Shown: in pieces, positions 17,308 through 26,433 of the stretch
Numbering within the stretch: position 1 is the stretch's first letter
Layout: each line of letters starts with the position of its first letter
Source of the DNA: Variovorax sp.
GTDB taxonomy: Bacteria > Pseudomonadota > Gammaproteobacteria > Burkholderiales > Burkholderiaceae_C
Direction of reading: 5' to 3'
DNA length: 42,910 nt
Assembly (NCBI GenBank): GCA_025352265.1
Contig: JANXTS010000088.1
Span: 1 to 42,910, forward strand
Position numbers and translations under genes: made by a program
The notes under the pieces: model-generated
Seen by the model: the letters and a program-made list of their open reading frames with translations, nothing else
Databases searched by the model: none
What the model was told of the DNA's origin: nothing

Positions 17308-18033
17308 ATGGAAACTGCCAAACGCGTGCTGATCGTCGAGGACGATGCCCACATCGCCGAGCTTCTGCGCATGCATCTGCACGACGAGGGCTACGTTGTG
17401 ACACACGCCGCCGACGGCCACGCCGGCATTCGCGAACTGGAGCGCGGCAGCTGGGACGCGTTGATCCTCGACCTGATGCTGCCCGGTGTCGACGGCCTCG
17501 AGATCTGCCGCCGCGCCCGTACCATGACGCGCTACACGCCGATCATCATCACCAGCGCGCGGTCGAGCGAAGTGCACCGCATCCTCGGGCTGGAACTGGG
17601 CGCGGACGACTATCTGTCCAAGCCGTTCTCGGTGCTGGAACTGGTGGCGCGGGTGCGGGCGCTGTTGCGGCGCACCGAGGCGCTGGCGCGCAATGCACGC
17701 ATTGAGTCCGGCCGGCTCGATCTCGGTAACCTCGGCATCGACCCGGTGGCGCGCGAGGTGCAGGTCGACGGCAAGCAGATCGAACTCACGCCGCGCGAGT
17801 TCGATCTGCTCTATTTCTTCGCGCGCCATCCGGGGCGCGTGTTCTCGCGGCTCGACCTGCTAAACCACGTGTGGGGCTACCAGCACGATGGCTACGAGCA
17901 CACGGTCAACACGCACATCAACCGGTTGCGCATGAAGGTCGAGGCCGACCCTGCAGCGCCGCGCCGTATCCTGACCGTGTGGGGCCGCGGCTACAAACTG
18001 GCGGCAGCCGACGCCGAAGAGGCGAGCGTATGA
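17308..18033 (+). CDS. OmpR-family response regulator
   Basis: A 241-residue DNA-binding response regulator. The receiver domain (1-~120) has the acidic pair EDD at 11-13, the phosphorylated Asp55 in LILDLMLPG, Thr82 and Lys106 in LSKPFS. The C-terminal winged helix (about 140-235) contains LTPREFDLLYFFARHPG and RGYKL. The stop overlaps the kinase start (ATGA). The divergent redox operon starts 89 bases away and is its most likely target. The arrangement parallels E. coli HprR (YedW) beside msrPQ. Confidence 0.93.
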   Translation: METAKRVLIVEDDAHIAELLRMHLHDEGYVVTHAADGHAGIRELERGSWDALILDLMLPGVDGLEICRRARTMTRYTPIIITSARSSEVHRILGLELGADDYLSKPFSVLELVARVRALLRRTEALARNARIESGRLDLGNLGIDPVAREVQVDGKQIELTPREFDLLYFFARHPGRVFSRLDLLNHVWGYQHDGYEHTVNTHINRLRMKVEADPAAPRRILTVWGRGYKLAAADAEEASV

Positions 18034-19550
18034 AATTTGCGATGCCCTCGAGCCTGTCGGCGCGCCTGTCGATCGCCTTCGCCGTGCTGCTAATGGCCTG
18101 CTACGGCGCTTCGGCCTGGCTGCAGATGAAGGGTAGTGAGCGGCACGAGCAGGAGGTGACGCAGCGCCTGTCGATTGGTTTGGCGGCGCACATCGCCGGC
18201 AACGCCGAGTTGATGAAACGCGATGGCATCAACCCGACCGCCGTGCATGAGTTGTTCGACCAGCTGATGGCCGTCAACCCGAGCGTCGAGGTCTATTTGC
18301 TGGATGCGCAAGGCCGCATCGTCGGACAGGCTGCGCCGCCGGGGCACCTCAAGCACGATCGCGTCGACCTCGCGCCGGTCAAGCGCTTGCTGGGTGGCGC
18401 CGCGTTGCCGATTCTGGGCGATGACCCACGCGGCGGGCAGGACGTACAGGGCGGACCGGGAGCGCAGGGCAGCCGCAAAGTCTTCAGCGCTGCCCCTCTG
18501 AAGGTCGATGGCCGCGATGCCGGCTACGTGTATGTCGTTTTGTCGGGTGAAGACCGTGAAGCACTCGTTGCGAACCTGGGCGTCGACAACGTGATGCGCA
18601 CGACTTTATGGTCGATGGCGCTGGTGGCGTTGCTCGGCTTGATTGCGGGGCTGGTCGCCTTCCGGTTGATTACGCGGCCGTTGCGTCAACTGACCGGTGC
18701 GGTGCAGCGCTTCGAGCGTGATGGCGTCGCGGCAATCGACCCGGCAGCGCCGGCTTTGGAGCAGGTCGCGCGAGGTGATGACGAGATCGCCACGCTTGGC
18801 AAGGCCTTCCAGAAGATGACGACGCGCATCGCCGATCAATGGCGCGAACTGACCGCGCTGGATCAGCAGCGCCGCGAGCTCTTCGCCAACATCTCGCACG
18901 ACCTGCGCACGCCCCTGACGTCGCTGCACGGCTACCTGGAAACGCTGTTGATGAAGGAAGACACGCTCGACCCGGCCGACCGGCGCCGCTACTTGGAGAT
19001 CGCGCTCGGCCAAAGCCGCAAGGTCGGCCGCCTCGCGCAGGAATTGTTCGAACTGGCGCGGCTCGAGTCCGGCTTGGTCAAGCCCGACAAGGAGAGCTTC
19101 GCACTGGCCGATCTGGTGCAGGACGTGTTCCAGAAGTTCGAGCTGGCGGCCGAAGCACGGCGTCAACTGCTGGTGCCGCAAATCGCACCCGGCCTGCCGG
19201 TTGTCACCGCCGACCTCGGAATGATCGAACGCGTGCTGACCAACCTGCTCGATAACGCGATCCGCCACACGCCAGAAGGCGGCGAGATCGTCGTGCAGCT
19301 GCGGACCGCTGAAGCTGCGGAGGATGGCGCAGTAGCTGGCGTGCAGGTAGAGATCAGCGACACCGGCCCCGGCATCCCCAAAGAACTTCAACCGGTGCTC
19401 TTCACCCGCCCCGCCTCTTCGTCGTCCGGCGGCCGCAGCGGCGGCCTCGGCCTGATGATCGTCCGCCGCATCCTGCAGCTCCACGGCAGCGAAATCCGCC
19501 TGCTCCCCCAACCCGGCAAAGGCGCAGTCTTCGCCTTCCAGCTGAGCTAG
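18030..19550 (+). CDS. Membrane sensor histidine kinase
   Basis: A 506-residue sensor kinase. TM1 is at about 12-30, a periplasmic sensing region at ~32-190, TM2 at ~191-212 (LWSMALVALLGLIAGLVAF), then a HAMP domain and the H-box FANISHDLRTP with His290. The ATPase domain includes the N-box NLLDNAIRHTPEGG, DTGPGIP and GGLGLMIVRRI. The periplasmic region has a glycine-rich insertion (about 130-148) and no cysteine. It partners the preceding regulator through the four-base overlap. An envelope oxidant signal is plausible from the target genes, but nothing in the sensor identifies it. Confidence 0.92.
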   Translation: MKFAMPSSLSARLSIAFAVLLMACYGASAWLQMKGSERHEQEVTQRLSIGLAAHIAGNAELMKRDGINPTAVHELFDQLMAVNPSVEVYLLDAQGRIVGQAAPPGHLKHDRVDLAPVKRLLGGAALPILGDDPRGGQDVQGGPGAQGSRKVFSAAPLKVDGRDAGYVYVVLSGEDREALVANLGVDNVMRTTLWSMALVALLGLIAGLVAFRLITRPLRQLTGAVQRFERDGVAAIDPAAPALEQVARGDDEIATLGKAFQKMTTRIADQWRELTALDQQRRELFANISHDLRTPLTSLHGYLETLLMKEDTLDPADRRRYLEIALGQSRKVGRLAQELFELARLESGLVKPDKESFALADLVQDVFQKFELAAEARRQLLVPQIAPGLPVVTADLGMIERVLTNLLDNAIRHTPEGGEIVVQLRTAEAAEDGAVAGVQVEISDTGPGIPKELQPVLFTRPASSSSGGRSGGLGLMIVRRILQLHGSEIRLLPQPGKGAVFAFQLS

Positions 19551-19580
19551 ACAGACGGCGCGCACAAAGCGCCCGCCCAT

Positions 19581-19611
19581 AAAAAAAGGCCCGCGCTAGC
19601 GGACCTTTTTT
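19581..19611. terminator. Bidirectional terminator between the kinase gene and groEL
   Basis: A-rich and T-rich flanks surround a stem AAAAAAGG-c-CCGC / GCGG-a-CCTTTTTT with a four-base loop. It has a T-tract in both directions, so it can end the rightward kinase transcript and the leftward groEL transcript. Confidence 0.85.
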
Positions 19612-19623
19612 CGTTGGTGAGAT

Positions 19624-19653
19624 GCCACCGATCCGGCTCTGCCGGTCGGTAGG
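19624..19653. repeat. Imperfect palindrome
   Basis: CCACCGATCCGGC and GCCGGTCGGTAGG pair around TCT with two mismatches, giving a 13-bp stem next to the terminator. It is one of three stacked hairpins in the convergent gap before groEL. Confidence 0.6.
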
Positions 19654-19655
19654 CG

Positions 19656-19709
19656 TCGCCCCCGGAGGGGGTGGGCGCGCGACACGAAGTGCGCGCAACC
19701 TGGGGGCGA
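19656..19709. repeat. REP-like nested palindrome
   Basis: TCGCCCCC (19656-19663) and GGGGGCGA (19702-19709) form the outer stem. GCGCGC (19675-19680) and GCGCGC (19691-19696) form the inner stem around a 10-base loop. It has the look of the dispersed palindromic elements found downstream of genes in Comamonadaceae; that comparison is from memory. Confidence 0.6.
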
Positions 19710-19715
19710 GCTAGA

Positions 19716-21371
<1,656 letters not shown>

Positions 21372-21394
21372 TTACTCCGATGAGATGGGGTTGA

Positions 21395-21685
21395 TTACTT
21401 CTCGACGACTGCGAACAGGTCGTCTTCCTTCATGACAAGCAGCTCGTCGCCATCGACCTTGACGGTCTGGCCGCTGTACTTGCCGAACAGAACGCGGTCG
21501 CCGACCTTGACGCTCATGGCGAGCAGTTCGCCCTTGTCGGTCTTCTTGCCCGGGCCAACGGCCAGCACTTCGCCCTGATCGGGCTTTTCTGCGGCGTTGT
21601 CGGGGATCACGATGCCCGAGGCGGTCTTGGTTTCGCTTTCAATGCGCTTGACGATCACACGATCGGCCAAAGGACGAAGTTTCAT
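21395..21685 (-). CDS. groES: Co-chaperonin GroES
   Basis: A 96-residue co-chaperonin that caps the GroEL cage as a heptamer. The N-terminus [14 protein letters not shown], the mobile-loop region [18 protein letters not shown] and the [11 protein letters not shown]-terminal segment are typical. GGAGA precedes ATG 21685; the longer in-frame reading to 21775 would run through the CIRCE and promoter region and is rejected. Confidence 0.98.
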   Translation of the reverse strand: MKLRPLADRVIVKRIESETKTASGIVIPDNAAEKPDQGEVLAVGPGKKTDKGELLAMSVKVGDRVLFGKYSGQTVKVDGDELLVMKEDDLFAVVEK

Positions 21686-21768
21686 AGCATCTCCTGAATA
21701 GAAACGGGTTTGGTTTAAGGGTGCCGAACCGAACGGCTGGCTGCCCAATCGACTGGAGGTGAGCACTG

Positions 21769-21795
21769 TTAGCACTCGTCCTCAGCGAGTGCTAA
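21769..21795 (-). promoter_or_regulatory. CIRCE operator (HrcA site) of groESL
   Basis: TTAGCACTC and GAGTGCTAA form a perfect 9-bp inverted repeat with a 9-bp spacer, identical in arms and spacing to the CIRCE consensus. HrcA binds it and represses groESL until heat stress. It lies about 84 bases before the groES start. It begins at the end of the -10 hexamer, so bound HrcA would block initiation. hrcA itself is not in the window. Confidence 0.95.
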
Positions 21796-21822
21796 TGATA
21801 AGGGCATTCGCCCGCATTTCAA
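21795..21822 (-). promoter_or_regulatory. groESL promoter, sigma-70-like with sigma-32-like overlap
   Basis: Read on the minus strand, TTGAAA (21822-21817) is followed after 16 bp by TATCAT (21800-21795), a good sigma-70 promoter. The same DNA reads CTTGAAA, 12-13 bp, then CCCTTAT, a fair match to the sigma-32 heat-shock consensus. Dual control by RpoH and HrcA is known in beta-proteobacterial groE operons. The start site was not determined. Confidence 0.6.
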
Positions 21823-21952
21823 GGGCGGTCGTAAGTCGACGTATGCGCTGTGTAGGCCGTTTCCGGCTTCGCCTGGCGCCTTTGCCTGCGCAACTTTTGT
21901 GCGCGATGGCGCAACAGTCGCGCGTCATTCAAAAACAAGCAGGAGACGACAA

Positions 21953-22264
21953 ATGGACTTTGAGGGCATCTATTGCTTCGACACTGCCTCTGTGCGCTTC
22001 GCGTTTTATCCGGACGGCGATGACGGAGCCCGCATTCTTGGCCTGATTTCTGAACGGACTTTGCGCGACGTTTGCGGTGTACGTGACGGTAGCGGCGACA
22101 GTCTGTTGGCAACTTGTCGGCAGCACTTCAGTGTCATCCGCGAAAAAGCGATCGAGCGCTACCGTTTCGATCCGTCGCAGGCCATAGTTCTGAAGACGCA
22201 TGATTTTGCAAGGCCTGCGATGCAGTTAGCGCCGCCTTCTCGCAGCGCAACCGCCCTTGCTTGA
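21953..22264 (+). CDS. DUF1488 family protein
   Basis: A 103-residue small soluble protein resembling DUF1488 proteins: a short beta-rich N-terminus with VRFAFYPDGDDGARILGLIS, then EALxD-like ERTLRDVCG. A helical stretch FSVIREKAIERYRF and the terminal IVLKTHDF follow. The biochemical function of the family is unknown. ATG 21953 has a good AGGAG. It is divergent from groESL across 267 bases, but nothing shows shared control. The 151 bases between it and glgB show no clear signal. Confidence 0.75.
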   Translation: MDFEGIYCFDTASVRFAFYPDGDDGARILGLISERTLRDVCGVRDGSGDSLLATCRQHFSVIREKAIERYRFDPSQAIVLKTHDFARPAMQLAPPSRSATALA

Positions 22265-22415
22265 GCCCCCGCGCGGTTGCAGCGCATCGCGTCGAGTACG
22301 CGCTTCTCTCCGACACGTCGAAGGCGCCCGGCTCCCTGTGCCGCTCCCGCCTTTGCCCCAACAATGGCGCTGAACTCGCGGTCGTTGTCGTCGATTACCG
22401 GCCATCGATCATCGA

Positions 22416-24362
22416 TTGAACGCAGCGAAAGTCTCCCTCGTGCCACCAGAAATCAGATCTCCCGATGCCCACGCACAAGACGCCTACCTCTTTCGTGAGG
22501 GCACCCACGCGCGGCTCTACGATCTGTTGGGATGCCATGTAAATCCTCAAGGCGGCGCATCGTTCGCGGTGTGGGCACCCAATGCGGAATACGTCTCTGT
22601 GATCGGTGACTGGAACTATTGGTCGGGCGAGGCCGATCCGCTGCAACTGCGTGACGACGGCACCGGCATCTGGCAAGGCACGATCGCGAATGCGGTCCCT
22701 GGACAGACCTACAAATACCGCATTCGGTCGCGCTTCAACGGCTACGTGGTCGACAAGGCGGATCCGGTCGCGTTCTACGCCGAGCGGGCGCCGGCTACCG
22801 CGTCGCGCATCTGGTCAATGGACTATCAATGGCAAGACGAAGCATGGATGGCCTCGCGCGGCCCTCGCAATGCGCTGGATGCGCCGATGTCCACGTATGA
22901 GTTGCACCTGGGCTCATGGCGACGCAAAGATGGCGAATTCCTCGGCTACCGGGAAATGGCGCACCAGCTTGCCGAGTACATGCACAAGATGGGCTTTACC
23001 CACGTGGAGCTGATGCCGGTCACCGAACATCCGTTTTACGGCTCCTGGGGCTATCAGACCACCGGCTACTTCGCGCCGACTTCGCGCTTCGGTACGCCGC
23101 AGGACTTCATGTACTTGGTCGACTACCTGCATCAGAACAAGATCGGGGTGCTGCTCGACTGGGTGCCTTCGCACTTTCCGACCGACGAGCACGGTTTGCA
23201 GTATTTCGATGGCACGCACCTGTTCGAGCATGCTGATCCGCGCCAGGGATTTCATCCGGAGTGGAGTTCGAGCATCTTCAACTACGGGCGCAACGAAGTC
23301 CGCAGCTTCTTGACTTCGTCGGGCTTGTTCTGGCTCGACAAGTACCACCTCGACGGCCTGCGCGTCGATGCCGTCGCGTCGATGCTCTACCTCGACTACG
23401 CGCGCAAGGACGGTGAATGGATCCCCAACAAGTTTGGCGGTCGCGAGAACCTCGAAGCCATCGAGTTCCTCCAGACGCTCAACCGTGCCGTGTATCGCGA
23501 GTTTCCCGACACGGTGACGGTCGCCGAAGAGTCGACCGCCTGGCCGAACGTCTCGCGCCCCACCGACATGGACGGTCTCGGCTTCGGCATGAAATGGAAC
23601 ATGGGCTGGATGCACGACACCCTGGCTTACATGAAGGAAGATCCGGTCTACCGCAAGCACAACCACGGCCAGATGACGTTCTCCCTGGTGTACGCATTCA
23701 ATGAAAATTTCGTAATGCCGTTGTCTCACGACGAGGTGGTGTATGGCAAGAGGTCGCTCATCAACAAGATGCCGGGCGACCCATGGCAGCAGTTCGCCAA
23801 CCTGCGCGCGCTCTTCGGATTCATGTGGGGCCATCCTGGCAAGAAGCTGCTCTTCATGGGCGGTGAATTCGGTCAGCGTCGCGAGTGGACCCACGACGGT
23901 GAACTCGAATGGTGGGCGACCTCGCAAGAAGGGCACGCAGGCCTGCAACATTTCGTGGCGCAGCTGAACCGGGTGTACCGTGACACTCCCGCCCTTTATC
24001 AGCTCGATTTCAGCACCGATGGTTTCGAATGGATTGCTGCCGATGATGCGGACGCGAGCGTGTTCGCCTTCCTGCGCAAGTCGCACGATGGCAGCGCGCC
24101 CGTGGTGGTGGTGAGCAACATGACGCCGTTGCCGCGCTCCAACTATTTGCTAGGTGTACCGCTGGGCGGTGAGTGGCAGGAGTTGATCAACAGCGATGCC
24201 GGCGAATTCGGCGGCGCCGGATGGGGCAACCTGGGTGGCGTGCAGTCGACGCCGATTCGCTCGCATGGCAGGCAGCATTCGGTTTGCCTCACCTTGCCGC
24301 CTCTTTCGACCCTCATTCTTCAACACGTGTCCTATGCAAAAAAAGACAGCACCGCCCTCTAG
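22416..24362 (+). CDS. glgB: 1,4-alpha-glucan branching enzyme
   Basis: This enzyme introduces alpha-1,6 branches into alpha-glucan. The protein has 648 residues, the short form: a single CBM48 domain (about 40-130, GASFAVWAPNAEYVSVIGD) precedes the GH13 barrel, without the extra N-terminal domain of the 728-residue E. coli enzyme. Catalytic residues by family are Asp318 (LRVDAVASM), Glu371 (TVAEEST) and Asp439 (LSHDEVVYGK). The start is uncertain: TTG 22416 and GTG 22440 are in frame, neither has a ribosome site and no early ATG exists. It heads the glucan/trehalose block, and glgE overlaps its 3' end by 29 bases. Confidence 0.95.
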   Translation: MNAAKVSLVPPEIRSPDAHAQDAYLFREGTHARLYDLLGCHVNPQGGASFAVWAPNAEYVSVIGDWNYWSGEADPLQLRDDGTGIWQGTIANAVPGQTYKYRIRSRFNGYVVDKADPVAFYAERAPATASRIWSMDYQWQDEAWMASRGPRNALDAPMSTYELHLGSWRRKDGEFLGYREMAHQLAEYMHKMGFTHVELMPVTEHPFYGSWGYQTTGYFAPTSRFGTPQDFMYLVDYLHQNKIGVLLDWVPSHFPTDEHGLQYFDGTHLFEHADPRQGFHPEWSSSIFNYGRNEVRSFLTSSGLFWLDKYHLDGLRVDAVASMLYLDYARKDGEWIPNKFGGRENLEAIEFLQTLNRAVYREFPDTVTVAEESTAWPNVSRPTDMDGLGFGMKWNMGWMHDTLAYMKEDPVYRKHNHGQMTFSLVYAFNENFVMPLSHDEVVYGKRSLINKMPGDPWQQFANLRALFGFMWGHPGKKLLFMGGEFGQRREWTHDGELEWWATSQEGHAGLQHFVAQLNRVYRDTPALYQLDFSTDGFEWIAADDADASVFAFLRKSHDGSAPVVVVSNMTPLPRSNYLLGVPLGGEWQELINSDAGEFGGAGWGNLGGVQSTPIRSHGRQHSVCLTLPPLSTLILQHVSYAKKDSTAL

Positions 24363-26412
24363 GGTCGCCGAAGTCTCCAATCGACTCCCATCACCGTCCG
24401 ACAGCATGGGCGAGGGTCGCGTTCGCGCTGTCATCGATGCGGTATTGCCCGCCGTGGACGCAGGCCGCTTCGCGGTGAAGTGCGTGGCTGGCGACAGCGT
24501 GCAAGTGACGGCGCACTGCTTCACCGACGGCCATGACGTAGTACGGGCGATGCTGTGCTGGAGCGCAGACTCGGACACCGGTGCCCGCGAATGGCACGAG
24601 GTGCCGATGAAGCCACTCGTCAACGACGTTTGGAAGGCTAGCTTTGCACCGCCTGCAATGGGCCGGTTCGTGTACACAGTGGTGGCGTGGGTCGATGTTT
24701 TTGAGTCATGGCATCACGAGATGGTCCGGCGCATCGAGCCCGAGGACATCCGCATCGCGTCACAGGTCGGTGTCATCGACATCACCGCAGCGGCGGAGCG
24801 AGCCCAGGGGACAGATCGCGACACGCTGTTGCGCTGGGCCGAGACGCTGCTGACCGCGGCGCTCGATTCCGACCACGACGCGAATGCACTCAAGGCGCTG
24901 GCGCTCGATGAAACCATGGGTGAGTTGGCGGGCCGCTATCCGGACCGCCGATTCGAAACGCGCTACGCCACCGAACTACCGCTCTTCGCCGATCGCCAGC
25001 GTGCCCGCTTCAGTAGCTGGTATGAGTTGTTCCCGCGGTCTGCCTCACCCGAGCCTGGCCGTCACGGCACCTTCAAGGATGTCGAGGCCCGGCTCCCGGC
25101 TATCGCCGAGATGGGCTTCGATGTCCTGTACTTTCCGCCGATCCATCCCGTTGGGCGGATGCAGCGCAAGGGCAAGAACAACTCGCTCGTCGCCGGTGAA
25201 GACGATGTCGGCAGCCCATGGGCCATAGGTGCGGACGAGGGCGGCCACAAATCGATCCTGGCCGCGCTCGGCACGCCGGCCAACTTCAGGCAATTGCTGC
25301 TCAAGGCCAACGGCCTGGGGATGGACATCGCGCTGGACATTGCCTTTCAATGCGCACCCGATCACCCCTACGTAAAGGCCCATCCGGCATGGTTTCGCTG
25401 GCGTCCCGACGGCACTGTGCAGTACGCGGAGAACCCGCCCAAGAAGTACCAGGACATCTATCCGTTCAACTTCGAGAGCGACGACTGGCGGGCGCTGTGG
25501 GCCGAGCTTAAGAGCGTGTTCGATCACTGGATCGGCGAGGGCGTGAAGATCTTTCGCGTCGACAACCCGCACACCAAGGCGTTTCCGTTCTGGGAATGGG
25601 CCATCGGTGAGGTCAAGAAGGAGCATCCCGAGGTGCTCTTCCTGGCCGAGGCTTTCACGCGGCCCAAGGTTATGCACCGGCTCGCAAAACTGGGCTTCTC
25701 GCAGTCGTACACCTACTTCACCTGGCGCAACAGCAAGCAGGAGCTGACCGAGTACTTCACCGAATTGTCGACGGGTCCGGGCAGTGAATATTTCCGTCCC
25801 AACGTGTGGCCCAACACGCCGGATATCCTGCACGAGCAACTCCAGGGCGGCGAAGCGTCGCTCTACATGATGCGGCTGGTGCTGGCGGCCACGCTGTCTG
25901 CCAACTACGGCATCTATGGGCCGGCCTACGAACTGCGCGACCACACTCCGCGCAACGTGGGCAGCGAGGAATATCTGAATTCGGAGAAGTACCAGCTCCG
26001 CACCTGGAACCACGACGATGCGCAAAGCCTTGCGCCGTTCATCGCGCGGGTGAACCGCATCCGTCACGACAATCTTGCCCTGCAAGCCGACCGCAGCCTG
26101 CGCTTCTTGCCGATCGAGAACGACCAGCTCATCGCGTACGCGAAGGCGTCCGAAGATGGCGCCAACGTGATCGTCACCGTTGTCAACCTGGACCGGTACA
26201 ACGTGCAATCGGGCTGGATCGGTCTGGACGCTGCGTCGATCGGCGTAGAGCCGGGAGAGTCGTTCCAGATGCACGACCTGTTGAGCAACCAGCGCTTCAT
26301 CTGGCAAGGCGAGTTTCACTTTGTACAGCTCGACCCGCATACTGTTCCTGCGCATATCTTCGTGGTCCGTCGGCGCAGTCGCACCGAGCGTGATTTCGAC
26401 TACTTTCTCTAG
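24334..26412 (+). CDS. glgE: Alpha-1,4-glucan:maltose-1-phosphate maltosyltransferase
   Basis: GlgE extends alpha-glucan by transferring maltose from maltose-1-phosphate. The protein has 692 residues. An N-terminal beta domain is followed by a GH13_3-type barrel with the family-specific segments WYELFPRSASPEPGRHGTF and FPPIHPVGRMQRKGKNN. The nucleophile is Asp410 (FRVDNPHTKAF) and the acid/base is Glu439 (FLAEAFTRP). ATG 24334 overlaps glgB and lacks a ribosome site; ATG 24405 is another possibility. The substrate is supplied by the next gene's maltokinase domain. Confidence 0.95.
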   Translation: MQKKTAPPSRVAEVSNRLPSPSDSMGEGRVRAVIDAVLPAVDAGRFAVKCVAGDSVQVTAHCFTDGHDVVRAMLCWSADSDTGAREWHEVPMKPLVNDVWKASFAPPAMGRFVYTVVAWVDVFESWHHEMVRRIEPEDIRIASQVGVIDITAAAERAQGTDRDTLLRWAETLLTAALDSDHDANALKALALDETMGELAGRYPDRRFETRYATELPLFADRQRARFSSWYELFPRSASPEPGRHGTFKDVEARLPAIAEMGFDVLYFPPIHPVGRMQRKGKNNSLVAGEDDVGSPWAIGADEGGHKSILAALGTPANFRQLLLKANGLGMDIALDIAFQCAPDHPYVKAHPAWFRWRPDGTVQYAENPPKKYQDIYPFNFESDDWRALWAELKSVFDHWIGEGVKIFRVDNPHTKAFPFWEWAIGEVKKEHPEVLFLAEAFTRPKVMHRLAKLGFSQSYTYFTWRNSKQELTEYFTELSTGPGSEYFRPNVWPNTPDILHEQLQGGEASLYMMRLVLAATLSANYGIYGPAYELRDHTPRNVGSEEYLNSEKYQLRTWNHDDAQSLAPFIARVNRIRHDNLALQADRSLRFLPIENDQLIAYAKASEDGANVIVTVVNLDRYNVQSGWIGLDAASIGVEPGESFQMHDLLSNQRFIWQGEFHFVQLDPHTVPAHIFVVRRRSRTERDFDYFL

Positions 26413-26433
26413 ACTTCACAAGCTCCGACGCCA

